A stretch of 64,000 nt of DNA from Vandiemenella viatica (lineage: Eukaryota; Arthropoda; Insecta; Orthoptera; Morabidae). Below the pieces are notes generated by a model, which saw only the letters and a list, made by a program, of their open reading frames with translations, was not told the origin of the DNA and searched no databases. The stretch spans positions 65,506,531 to 65,570,530 of the forward strand of contig CM061918.1 in the NCBI GenBank assembly GCA_031002005.1, in the 5' to 3' direction. Both the position numbers and the translations under genes were made by a program. Below are positions 1 through 12,900 of this stretch, one piece after another. Numbering within the stretch: the first letter of the stretch is position 1; the number at the start of each line of letters is the position of its first letter.

Positions 1-744
1 CATGAACATAATGAAATTGCAAGGAATCTATACGTGTATAAGTATGCTAGCATACCATGGAATAACCTATAAATTATGTGATCGTCACAAAGTGCATCAT
101 CTATAACAGTATGCCACAGGCTTAAATCACCATAAGCATTAATAATGTACACAGAATTCCCTGCTACAAGGAAACCACAAATCAAACAGTATACTTATGT
201 TATATTGCACATGTACTGAATAGATTACTTACAAGAAGATCTGAGGTAAAATGTCCCTCTTTTCACTTGAGAATAATTTTCAAAGAAAAAAATAATGATA
301 ATAACCTTAACAATATCACAGGCATAATACTAAAAAGGACACTACAAACAAATAATTTTACACTGGTACTTGCACAGAATGTACAACTAGTGGTTGAACA
401 AGAAAAAAATTCACTCATACCAACTCCCGTAGTTAACACATACAATGTGGGTCCCATACTCAAGGGTCATTTGTTTACCTAGTGCATTAAAAATATATAT
501 AAACAGCCTTCAGCTCATTGCCCCTGAAAATGCTTTTTTTCTTTGCAGAGCCAATTCTTTTGAACAATAATTTCACCAATTCCATTTTACTTTGGAACAA
601 TATTCTTTTCTGCCATGTCAAAATTATATGAAAAATTTTCATCAGGTAAACTAATCATAAATAATAATCAGAGGCTTGATAAGATAACATATGAAGAGTG
701 TAAATCATAACTGGATCATGCCTCGAAGAACTAAGTTTTTCAAC
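1..744. other. No gene seen; downstream of Rab27 exon 4
   Basis: AT-rich. Searched on the minus strand for the missing Rab27 exon (ETSA motif) without success. Confidence 0.4.
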
Positions 745-935
745 ATTATGGTCATAAGAGGCAGGAAAGGAGTGGTGGGAAGGAATCTGGTACTGGTCTT
801 TTGAAGGAACCATCCTGGCATTCACTTGGAGTTATTTTGGTAAATCATGGAAAACAAAAATCTGGATGGTTTGTGGATTTACGCCTCTTTGAGGTCAGAT
901 GGACATTCAATTCCAAGTCCCCCCAAATTCAAAGG
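745..935 (-). mobile_element. SINE (second family), Rab27 3' region
   Basis: Reverse copy: GGCAGGAAAGG...TTTTGAAGGAACCATCCTGG-CATTC-CTTGGAG followed by ATCTGGATGG. tRNA head degraded. Confidence 0.7.
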
Positions 936-968
936 TCAGAGCATTACTGCTCATCCATCACTCTTAAT

Positions 969-1195
969 TTTTTAATTTAATTAAATTGCAATGGAGTACA
1001 CACTCCACTGGCAATTTCTCTAAACACCCAACTTCCCCTTTTCCTGCACCCACCTACATTTGCCCTCTACAAATTTTAACTTTAAATTCTTTCAACGTTT
1101 TTGGTAAATTATTCATAATTTCCCTTAGTAACTTATTTCAATCCCTGACACCCTTACTAAAAAAGAGAATCTTCCCACACTCTTTGGTAATACGT
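969..1195 (-). mobile_element. LINE family B, copy a (3' end only)
   Basis: It matches the other family B copies from the AATTAAATTGCAATGGAG 3' end into the last RT codons (FFLGKxxxDW-type region). Minus orientation. 5'-truncated near 1195. Confidence 0.8.
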
Positions 1196-3804
1196 TATTA
1201 ACACATCGATAATTAAGTCTCCGCTGTTGATTTCTGACCATACATCACTTGCTGCTAAGTGGAAGCACTTCTGTTTGATACTGAATGAATAGCTAGGTGT
1301 TTATTTTTAAAAGGCATCAGTAGCTTTAGAAAAATCAAGAATGCCCCATGTAAACATCAACAGTGGCAGCAATCCATCATACATTGCATTTTTTTAATGA
1401 TAATATTCTTAAAATCAACATTGCAGCATTAACAACAATAATTTTTCAGTCATCACGACTTAAGATTTCACTAAACACACATAAAATCACAGCACCCAAC
1501 ATATTAATGTCACGCTAACCTTCAATTCTATTGTGTAACTAAACAAGTTTAATAGTAAACTATAGGAAAAATGAAGTCAGGCAACTATCCAGTGATTAAA
1601 CCCATGAAAACATTAAAAAGTGGTTAAAACCTTTATTAAAACACACCACATAACATGTAACTTTCACAATCATACCACCAACAATGAAAGTATTTTTTTT
1701 AAAACTCACTCGTCTTCTCAGACTTGGTTTACTTTACATAATACGAGTTAGGAGTCAGCTTAGAATTATCAAGCTACAAAGAAGCAGCAGCACCATTCAG
1801 TCCACAAACAGATCTGCATCATTCTATAATAACGTACTTCTCTTAAGTCAAAAATTTATTATTATTCTTTTGGAAAAGACTTTCAGTTGTATTACACCTT
1901 TTAATAATCTTAAATGGAATAAATTAACAAAAAAATATGTTTTAAATTATATGAGTATATTCAGGGAGGAAACAAATGTTGATCCAGCTTACTTTAGGAT
2001 AATCTGATTTGCAATTTCATTATATACATCCATCATACAGGAAGAGAAGTATACTTTCCAATATAATTATTTTAAGATTAAAGAACAGATCCATCACTTA
2101 CTGTAGCCATGATGACACAAAAGTTATGAATTTATCACAAAAAGTAAAGCCTGAAATACTGCAAAGGGCTTTAGTGTTGCGGTTATGCTGGAGGTTCGGT
2201 TACAATACTTACTGTGAACCTTTAAAGCTTCTGCGCACTCACTAGATTCTGGTTATTTCTCTGACAGCTGCCAACTGATGTTAAGTTGGTAAATGAAATA
2301 AAAATGCACCTTCTTATTTGAAACACATGCATTTAATAGTTAATAAGATAGTCTCGCTCCAACTCCAAACCTTTATGAAAGTTTGCTATCGGTACTTCGA
2401 TCCTTTAAGATTACAGGTAATGCCTCCGATAAATTTAGACTGAATAACACGCACTCTTTTCATTCATACAACACCCTTACTAGTTCTCAGAACATGCCTA
2501 TGGCTCACCACGAAACAATTCATACAAAATTCTGCAAATACTTTCTTCATTAATAAAGTTCCTTCATATCACCAAAGAAATCACCTTCTCCAAAATTAAT
2601 TCTTTATCATAATGAACACGCATTCTCGTCGACTCGACTGACTGTTCACTTTCACGACGGACTCACCTACTCCACGGCCAACGGCAGACTGCCCGCCCAG
2701 AAGCCTAGGTGCATCTTTCTCCCAAGCGTACCATGCTTCCGAATTGGGGTTTACACCCCCGAGTTCACGGACCCGGCAGATGCTGACGTCACTAGATAAT
2801 GACCAGTTTCAACCCATGCTTTAAAACTGGGTTTTACGTCCCTAAACCCAAGGACTTGGCGGATGCTGATGTCACTAGACAACCACGCAAACCGCCAATA
2901 TTTAAAACTTCTCAAATTATCTTCCAAAGTAATGGGGAAATGCCATTAACCCGTTACATTAGGTCATTTTATACAGAACAGAAGTGCTAAGACAACTATA
3001 CTGTCAAACAATAATAACTAAAATAAAGAGGGTAACCATACACCAATTTGATGTAAATATAAGAATCACTGATGAAAGAAAAATTATAAATAATAATAAT
3101 AATTAAAGGAAAGGTAACAATATCAGTAACAATGGAAGGAAAGAACTGCCATAAGGCAATTTTTATATGGAAAGAATAGATAAAATACACCCAAGGAGAA
3201 GGGCAGCAGCAACTCAAAACATTACACAAACACAGAAAATACTATATTTTGGGTTAACCCTTTGTCAAGTTAAAAGAAGTAAGTGGCTGAACTTGCGCAA
3301 GCCTTGCGATCACCGCAGCCACTCACAGAATCAATTCTACTAGTGCCTGCCACTCTATGATTATCAGCTGTGCTTACAAAAACATTGGCTGTTGGCCTAC
3401 ATACTTCTGTTCACATCAAGCCAACAAATTTACACCAATACTTTCACTTTAATAGTTATCCCCTTCTAAATAGTCAAGTCATCAGTGCATCTGTTCTGAT
3501 GAAAAATCACTCTATACATACTCCAAAAACCTATTAAAGCCATTACTTCCCACTTCCACCCACCTGATCTTGTACAAAAACAAATCTCTGACACTAAAAC
3601 TTGTCCTTCACACAGCTACTCCAACCTAAAAGTCCATTAACCTAATCCTTCATTGTGGTCATAACTTCCTACTTTTGTTCCCCAACCTTCTCCACAAAAT
3701 CCCATTCACTGCCCTTTTCACATGGTTCAGCACGCCATCCAATATATATATCACAATTATCATTTTATATACAAAAATATATAGTAAACTACTGTTGGTC
3801 TTAC
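1196..3804. other. Rab27 intron or downstream sequence
   Basis: AT-rich except for 2620-2880. The CG-containing patch around 2625-2720 could be an unrecognised promoter, old TE or first exon. No convincing coding sequence. Confidence 0.4.
2731..2879 (+). repeat. Diverged 83-bp-period tandem pair in a GC-rich patch
   Basis: CCATGCTTCCGAATTGGGGTTTACACCC...GATGCTGACGTCACTAGA (2731-2796) recurs at 2814-2879 with about a quarter of bases changed. TGACGTCA, a palindromic CRE, is in the first copy and TGATGTCA in the second. It sits in the least AT-rich section of the left 10 kb (2620-2880). Confidence 0.7.
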
Positions 3805-3917
3805 CCATACTTATCAGCAATCTCCCTAGCTTTCTGTTCTGATATCACCCTCCTTTCCTCCACATCACATTTGTTGCCACACAGCACCACATCTGGATCT
3901 TCACAGTACGCATGTGT
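3805..3917 (-). CDS. Rab27: Rab27 coding exon 4 (NKxD motif)
   Basis: 113 nt encoding [18 protein letters not shown] through REIADKY. It holds the guanine-specificity NKxD box. The exon ends in phase 2 at TATGG|GTAAGA. The expected next residues (PYFETSA-type) were not found downstream on this strand inside the window. Confidence 0.9.
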
Positions 3918-6900
3918 CTGAAAATTATGTGCCTGAATTAATAATTATTTTACTATAGATCAATGAAAAACAAAATGCTATGCAAGAAAAACTATGGTTG
4001 AAATTTTATTTTTATTTATTTATTTATGTTTTGAAAATAAAAATACATGTTTTCTATTGTTAATGTTTCCAGATATCTAGGCTAAAATGTAAATCTTATT
4101 TAGTGTGTAGCATACTAAATCACGATGTAATAGTTCTAAATCAAGACTAACAGTTCATGTACAGGAATGTGTCTGTCTTCCAGTGCTGATTGTAATGCCA
4201 TTCATGATAATTTATGCAGTTTCTTTTTATAATATTAACATGTTTTTGGCAAGCTAAATGTTTTTTTGATAAGCTCTGGTTTAAATTTTCCTTATTTTAA
4301 CCATTCCTCATATAATTAATTAATACTACTGATCTGGTGCAGTGTTCCTTACCCTGTTCTGATCCAAGGATCCGTAAAATGTCAAAAATAAGTCTATAGA
4401 CGATTGACTTAAGATGGGCCTGTGTACATTACCAACCAACCTTGCTAATTGTTACTGGTTCATTCCACAGTCCCATAAGATCTACACCTAAAATAACAGC
4501 CTAATAAAAACTGAATCTTCACTGGCAGCAGCTACGGAAAGTGAGACCTTCAGAACAGTGAAGTTGGCAGAAGAGAGACCTGTCCAAACAGGACTAAAAT
4601 AAAGAGTTTATGTAGTGACTGTTCGCCAGAGGGGAAGGCTACAAACAGCATCTGACATCAGTGGCTGATTTTAGACTATGCGACCTACTGCAAATGTGGA
4701 TAGGAACAGTATACTACCACATTATATTTCCCAAGTACAACATGGTATGGCTCTCCATGTAGAAGAATCCAGAGGTAAAATTTCCCTTCACTAAGATCTC
4801 CAGCAAGAGAATACACTGAGAAAAAATACATTTAAAAAGAAGAAGTGGGACGGGACTTAATTCTAAAAGGAGCACCACTGTCTTTGACACCAACTGAAAA
4901 TTTATATAGTGTATAACAATCCAGTCATATCCTGTAAATACAATGGCTTTTAAAAAATTTGGATGATAGCTTATATTCACTTGTGGTACTATACAGTATG
5001 AGTATAGTATCAGACAGGCATCAACTGCAAAGCATGCAGAAGTAACGAAACTGTTACAATGCTGTGAATCATGTCAATCTGTATGATGAATAATATCACT
5101 GAGTACAGAGAAAAAAAGCATTCCATTGTAGATATAAAAACAGAAACATGATTTATATACTGAATAATAAATATAATAAGGAAGGAAAGTAAACTCATCA
5201 CAGGTAAACGCAAGAGGGCCACACCGATACGAACACACTTTACAAGATTTGAGTAAAAACTTTAGAGGATAGAGTTATGTAAGAAGAGACCATGGAGCTT
5301 GGGGTATGGAAACACTTTCAATGTTAACTGTAATTGTGGATGTTATAATCTGATATCTATTGAAGTTTGCTTGGTTCTTGAGATGGTCACTGATTGGTTT
5401 AAATACTTTTACCACAACAGATAATGGTTAAAGGTGCCCTATAAAGTTAAAATGCCCGTGAATATCACTCAACATATTCTTCAAAAGTTCATTGAATTTA
5501 AACTGGTATCACAACACAAGAGCAATTCCTAAAATTGCATCAGACTTTCAATATCCTTATTTGAAGACTGCAAGTCACCACAACAAAAATTCACATTCTC
5601 ACATTATTGTTCTTGAGTAAATCCCCCAAATCTCAAAATTCACCAAATCCGTAATTGAAGTTACATGGCAAAAATTGGCAAAAATTTCTAAGTGACTAAA
5701 ATATATTTTGTCTCCAAATTCTTACATGATGGGGACTTTCTATGTTCTGCTACTGTCTGAACCACAACAACAACCAGTGCAGTATGTGCTTCCTGACAAA
5801 CTGCTTCAAAGAGGCAAAGCTGGCCTCACCTTTTTCCCCAGCAGTAGCATTTTTTGTATGATCTGTCTTAAACTTGGCAATTATGCAGAACTGATTTTTT
5901 TCTGATTACTTTTATCTATGATAATTTTCCTCCTAAATCTCTTTGTTTTGATGTTATTAAATTCTGAAGGGTTGTCCATTTTTGTTATATGTATACAGTT
6001 TTAGTATTTATTCCCTCACAAAGATTTCTACATCATCTGATTCTTTTTAATTTTTTCTTTAATTTGACATATGTTCCAAGTCTATGGCAGTATCTATTCA
6101 GGTGTGATCTTTAATTTTCATAAACTACATCTTACTTTGACAAAACTTTGAAATTGGCAAAATTCTTCCTTATCTCTCTCTCTCTTTTTAATACCTTTCT
6201 ATTCCTCCCAGGTGAAGCCCAGGGGGCGGGCTGTTGGAGGGCCGGGAAGGCCCGGCTCAGCCAATGGGTTAGCATATTTTCGTAGGATTTCTGTCATTTC
6301 TCTTTATGTTCCTGAATGAAATTTATACCATTCTTCTTGGAACTTAATACTCTAATTACCTATTCACGTCTTGTTTCTCACATATCCCTATTTTGAGTGT
6401 CAAGATTACTGTCTTGGTTAAGTACCCCAAATCCCATTTTTCTTCCTTTAACATAATTTTACTTCCAAAACTTCATTTGATTTTAGCTATTATTTGACCA
6501 TACTTTCAGCTTTCTACTCATCTTATCTACAAAGTTGTGTGTAGACTTTAAAAAAAAACATACTTAGGGTTTATTTACAAGCAACCTTTCTATCTCAACA
6601 TTCTCCTAGGTGCTGACAGTACATTGTCATAATAAAATTTAGTTTATCTATTTAAATAAAAGACTTCCCACTGTTTGATTTACATTCCATTGTCTGTTGG
6701 TCATCTGATGTGTCATTAATTTCCTACAAGCACACAGAAAAATGGACTTTCAAATTACTCTACCATCTTTAGTAAAATTTTCTGATATTATAAACATTCA
6801 TATCAAAATGTTTGTTTTACCTGTATTCTTAGTGTAAACATTTGCAACATTTTTCTTATGATTTAGTTTTTTTTATTATTTTGCTTCAGTTTTATGATAT

Positions 6901-9900
6901 TGATCTGATTTTGACTTTAAATGTCCTTTAATATCAAGTTTGAAGTTTATGACTGAACAATTCAATTTCAATGCTAAAAGCTTAACATTATCTCTTCCCA
7001 TGGAGCCCATTGAAGCTAATTGCTATGTTACAATGGTACAGGTTTGAAGTTGACAAATGAAAAGTACCAAAAAATATAATCTCTGTAATGAACAGTCAAA
7101 GAAATATAAAATAAAGATATAAAAAAATATTTTTACTGACTGAAATATAAATAAATTAAATTAAATGTATATTTATAACAACATAGTGATAGGTTTACAA
7201 CTTGTGTCACAGATATGATGATAGGCTAATTCCCCTCTACAAAGTTCTGAATGGATAAGTAGTATCAGAAAAAACTCTGGCAACTCTCACTATAAAACAG
7301 ATGCTGAGATTGTTACAGTTATATGAACTGGCATGGTCTGTATATTTCTTCGCCCTCCCCCTCCCCCACTTTATGCCTCACTGACATAGAGGTTATTACG
7401 GACGGGAAAGGACTGGGAGGAAGGAATGGGAAGGAATTTGGCGATGGCCTTTTGAGGTAACTATCTGGCAATTGCCTGGAGTGATTTGGGAATTCGTGGA
7501 AAACCCAGATATGGATGGCCTGATGGAGATTTGAATGCAAGGCAAGAGTATTTCTGCTCACCCACCAAGCGTGGTCTGGATGGCCTACATTGTCAGTATT
7601 GTCTCTACTCATTCATTCTGATGCACAGTTGGTGCAAAAGCCTGTACAATAAAGGCAGATAAATTGGTAAATAATGTGCAGTTTTGGAAGATGTTGGTCC
7701 AATAACAGGAAAAGATTCATCTGTAATAGGACTGGAATAGGCACTGATGACTGGATGCAAGTTCTACAGTGAGGTCCTTTGCTTAGGAAAGATCGATGTG
7801 GTAGTCTAGGAGAATCAGAAAGTGAGTATTTGTAGACTAAGATGTTCATGAGATTGGGTGGTATGCTGAAGCATGGGTACAATTTTGATAAGTAGGATGT
7901 GCATTTCAGGAAAAGAATGCAGAAAGTCATACCCATGGTGTAAAATGTATTTATTAATTTATTTATTTCTATTTTAGCCAATCCAAAATATTGTTTATAT
8001 CTTTATTTTATTTTACTTTGGCCTGCCGTTACAGAGATTATACTTCCCCATAATTGTTGTTCCCCTGCTTCCTCCCTCCACCACTGCAATCCCCTCCCTT
8101 CATACCTTTTACATCTCTGACTTCAGTAATATTTCTCTATATGTGCACATCTAATTCCCTAGTCATATGTCTCACCTCTAACATGAATGTGGATTTTACT
8201 AAAACATTGTAAAGTGTTCATGCTTTTTTGTTCTTAGCAACCTTCCTGCCTATATCTATTGTGACTGGCAAGTTTACTTTCCCTATTCTTCCTTATTATC
8301 ATTGCCTAGACACATTTTGTCATTATTATCGAATACAAACATTTGTATATATAAATATGGGAAGCAAGGTTCCTTTTTTCACTCATGGCCTTATGCCTCG
8401 TTGATGTCGAGATCATTAGAGGTAGGATGAGACTAGGGTCAAGGAAGGGGATAGATTTTGGCCATGGCCTTTTGGAGGAAGCATATTGGCATTCGCCTGG
8501 AGTGATTTGGGAAAACCCAAATCTGGATGCCTGGATGGGAATTTGAACCACCATCCTCCCGAATGCAAGGCCAGAGTGTTAATCGCTCATCCATGAAAGA
8601 TAAATTCGACCCATCACTAAAAACACTACGAAAAACACTAATTTTTTAAAAGAAAACAAAAAACACACATTATATGGAACTATGTACTCACTTGTGTAAA
8701 TAAAAGCAGGTGACTAAGCTTGCATGAGTGCTCGCTGTCTATCTATCTATATGAACGGTAGTTTTCGACTGTCGTGAACAGATATGGTGGGGGTGACAAA
8801 AACAATATCATTTTAAATCTTATGTATGGGGAAGAAATTAAACATAAGATGATAATAATGGTAATAAATTGGAGGTGAAAAATTATAAGAATATATGTAA
8901 AAGATTAATATATATATATAAAGGGAGGATTTGGAAACTGACCCAACACTTACCACACATGAAGGTGGCTGGGAATGACGAACACAAAAAGAACAATTTG
9001 CAAGTGATAGGATTACACCAAGTGTGAGTATTACCTAAAATTGGAATTCGAAAAAGGGGAGGGGGAGGGAGTGTCTGGTATCCAGAATGTGTTGGTAGGC
9101 CAATTCCCACTTCACAGAATTTAGATAGAGATATGGATTCAGAGTACCCTGATGGCTCCAACTACAAATCAGTTATTGAGGTCATGAGAGTTGTGGAGAT
9201 GGTATGGACAGCAGCAAGATTTTAATGAACCAGTGTCCATTGTGGGGGATTAGAAATTTCTTTTTATTTAGTTCATTCACAAAATAATCCAATTCGTAAC
9301 TTGTTTTGAATGAGGAAAGATAGGTTCCACTGCATGTAGGCAATCTGTAGCTAGGTTTTGCAGACCTCTATAAAATATTAAGTTTCTGACCTTCATCACT
9401 TAGAAGAAGGTCCTAAACAATACTTGGTATCTATGCCATTATTATGTTATTAATGTGACATCAGAAAAGAAAATACTAAAAAATAAAACATATTAAGGGG
9501 CACACAGTTGACCCGATAGTGTTATTGATTGCAGTTGAAATGACTTGAATTCAAACCTCCAATAATCCTAAGATTTTCCTTTCAAAGAGATGTGTCAGTA
9601 ACAGTTTCTAGGTGATCTTTGCCTGGTATCAAATGAATATCAAGCAGAAAATAGCTGTCAACAGAAAACACTGAGGTTGAGCAATATTTTCACCTAATTC
9701 CTAGTGCTAAAGCTCATGAATGAGAACATGGAGCTCTACATCAAAAAATACTAAACATGTGGTCCACTCCCAATGATTGTGACATTAATCCACTCAAAAG
9801 GGGATAAAACATGTAAATGAGAGAGCAGATAGAATAGTTCAAAGAGCATACTTGTCTGCATTTCTATGTAATCTCACAGGTTTCTACAGGATAAAGATTT

Positions 9901-12900
9901 GTTTTCTCTTTTAACTCTAAAACCAATGATCATAATTATTCCAAGCATGGATTGACTGAAAGGGGGAATGAAGAGAAAGGGAAAAAAAGCAGTGGCAACT
10001 TGGCAAAATAAAGACAATAACTATTAAACAATAATAAAAGTGGTAAAAGTAGGCTTTGCCAAATGAATTACAACAAGGCAAGGAGTGATTTCATAGATCC
10101 ATAAAGTTAGTATATAAATTTTCTGTTGTTGCAGGATCTGTTAAGAATAATTTTTGGAAACATTTCAGTAGCAGTAGCCTCTTCTAAAAAGAGGGTAAAA
10201 GAAATTTGTATTCTTCAAGATTAAAGTCATGTTCTACTGATCAGCTCTTCTACCAGGTTAATTTCAGTTTTTACCTATTTCAATCCACAATGAACACAAG
10301 TTTGTAACAAATACTACCACAACCAACATAAAAATAATATACAATCAAAGAACAGCTAAAGACAACAAAAAGCATACCCTCAACTGATCAAGCCAGTTTC
10401 TTATTTCAAGGAAAGATTGTTCGTTAGTGAGGTCGAAGAGCAGCAAGAAGCCCATGGCGTCTCGGTAGAAGGCTGTTGTCAAACTACGAAATCTACACAG
10501 AGCAAGAAATGCCAAGCATTGTGGTTAGGTGCAAAATTAGTACCATATCAAATTAGATCAGAAAATGAGGCCACCAAGCATTTACACAATAATGCACATA
10601 TCAACTGTGCTGTACTTGCAACTCCGAAAGAATATTCTTAACTACCTTCTAAACTCCAAAGTACTGGGCATAGTTTTTGGCAAACAAAATTTATTTAGAA
10701 AATATATTTTCCACTTTTTAAAAAAAAAAATTAAATAGTCACTTTTACAGAAAGGAGCCTATCTTAACTTTCAATTAGTATTGCAGTTGTATTTTAATTA
10801 ATTTTGTGTTATTTGCAATAATTTCTGGAAGAAATGGCAGATGCTGAAACCTTTACCCCCTCTCCTCCTATAGATCTCTTTTGCATTTCACGGGTTAAAA
10901 AACTTAAAATAGATCTGCAACACTAACATTAATTTTTGGAATGTCTTATAACATTTTCTATTGAAATCTCCAGCAATAATGAGCACATACAAGAAATGAT
11001 ACACACCACATTTTAATAACTGACTTTTTCCCCCTTTCATGTTTTGAAACAGAAACAGTTAAGAATATTAATTCCAGTTGCATAAATTCTTAACTGCTTA
11101 CAAGTTACATCATATACTCTTCCTGAGACCTATGTACAATGATTGGTGACCCCTCAGATTCAGTGTAGTACATGTTACATGCATGTCAATAATAAAATAT
11201 TAGCCCCAGAATTAATAAGAGACTCCACTGAGTCCATAAGCAAATACATGTGTTGTTAGGTCTATTATAATATAATGTTGCATTATGCCTCAAAACTGAA
11301 TACTACAAAGGAGACTATAAATCTAAATGATAGGTATGCTACAAAGCTGTTATTCAAGCAAATTATTATTATTATTATTATTATTTTTTTATTATTATTT
11401 TTTTTACCTTTTGTTTTTCTCCACCATTAATTTTAATTTTAGTAAAGCAGACTACGTTAGTTGACAGATATTAAGTATTAAAAATTTGATTTGCGAATCA
11501 ACCTGAGGAGTTGGCTCAGGGGTATACATGAATTTCATCAAATTATGAAACTTCCTCAGTTGAAATACATAAAATTTTACCAACAATATGTGCTTTTATT
11601 CTTCATACAAACTCCATTCTTAGTTAATTTAATTGCAGAATCAACTGCAAAATTTATTTAAAGATAAATTATCTCAACACTAATAAGGAATTTTTTCTCA
11701 TCTTAAACAGAAAGTAAAATACCACAAGGATAAATAAAGACAAGTTAATCTTGTTATAAGTAGATATATTTTTTGAGCATCAAATAAACCAGCATTTGAT
11801 TTCTAGATGATACGGTGGCCATGTAGTGAACATGCAGACAAGACTATCACTACAAAATACGAATGTTCAGGCTGAGCTTTGGATCACTTCCAGGGGTCAT
11901 ATTTATAAAAAAAAAAAATTTGCACGCTATAATACTTCACAAAAGGCTGTTTAATCCAATAAAAATGACCAGAGAGCTATAAATACAATGAAAAATAATA
12001 AGAAATGACAAGGAAAGCAGGCTCATCACTCAGCAAAGAAGAAGGCAGGAGGGCAGCAATGAATACACACATAAAAAAAGATGAACACAATTCTACAATA
12101 TTTCAGTGACACTCATGCAGTAGCTCACCTCCCTTGCTAAATTTCTCAACTCTCCTTGCATAACTCGGATTTTAAAACAAAATATTGAAAAATTGAGTTC
12201 AAATTTTGTTTTATGTTCATCACTGCCCTCTTTTTGGTGAATGATAGATCTGCTTTTCTCATCATTTGTTATTTCTATAGTCTAAAAGCCTTTTCCATTT
12301 AATTAATATGGTCATTACAACATAATTCTTAATTGATCATTCGTTCAGTTCAAAAATTAGTATTATGTTACGTTCCTCTCATGAGCTTCACATTGGGCAA
12401 GCTATGATTCTACTTCTACTTGTTCAAACAATTAGTTATTTCATACTACAGTGCCTTTGGTCTTCTTTTTGAATTTCCAAGTTCTTCTTTGTGTTACTAC
12501 CGGCAGAAGGATTAAAAAAACTAATTTTTTAAAGTTTACAAAGAAGAGTGCATAGAAGAATTTGATGGTGAGCACATTATCTCTAGCAAGTTTCTTCTTT
12601 AAAACTACCCTGCGTATATTAAAAAAATCCATTAATAAACTCTTTCTCCCACTGTGTTTCTCAAATTATTAAGGAAATACACATAGTTATGGAACACAAA
12701 TAATTATTTACATTGAAGTTTTTGTGGATATACTGCTAAATTTTGTTTTCTAAGCATGCTCCTCCTCAGGTGATGACAGTCTGTGCATGCTACTGGCTAG
12801 TCGATAGTTTTTTTAAATAGACAGATGGCCTCAGATGAAGGAGATGAAACATTGTGCTTAGAAAGCAAAATTTGGCAGTATTTCCATGAAACCTTCCATG

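Noticed and set aside
1684..2245. Two adjacent plus-strand frames of 107 and 78 codons
   Set aside because: Low-complexity AT-rich composition, no motif, no splice logic; chance.
1..3804. Search for the remaining Rab27 exons (ETSA motif, C-terminal cysteines)
   Set aside because: No segment on the minus strand with the right motif and phase was found; probably outside the window.
7319..9161. Several minus-strand frames of 80-120 codons
   Set aside because: Composed of SINE and Penelope fragments, not host genes.
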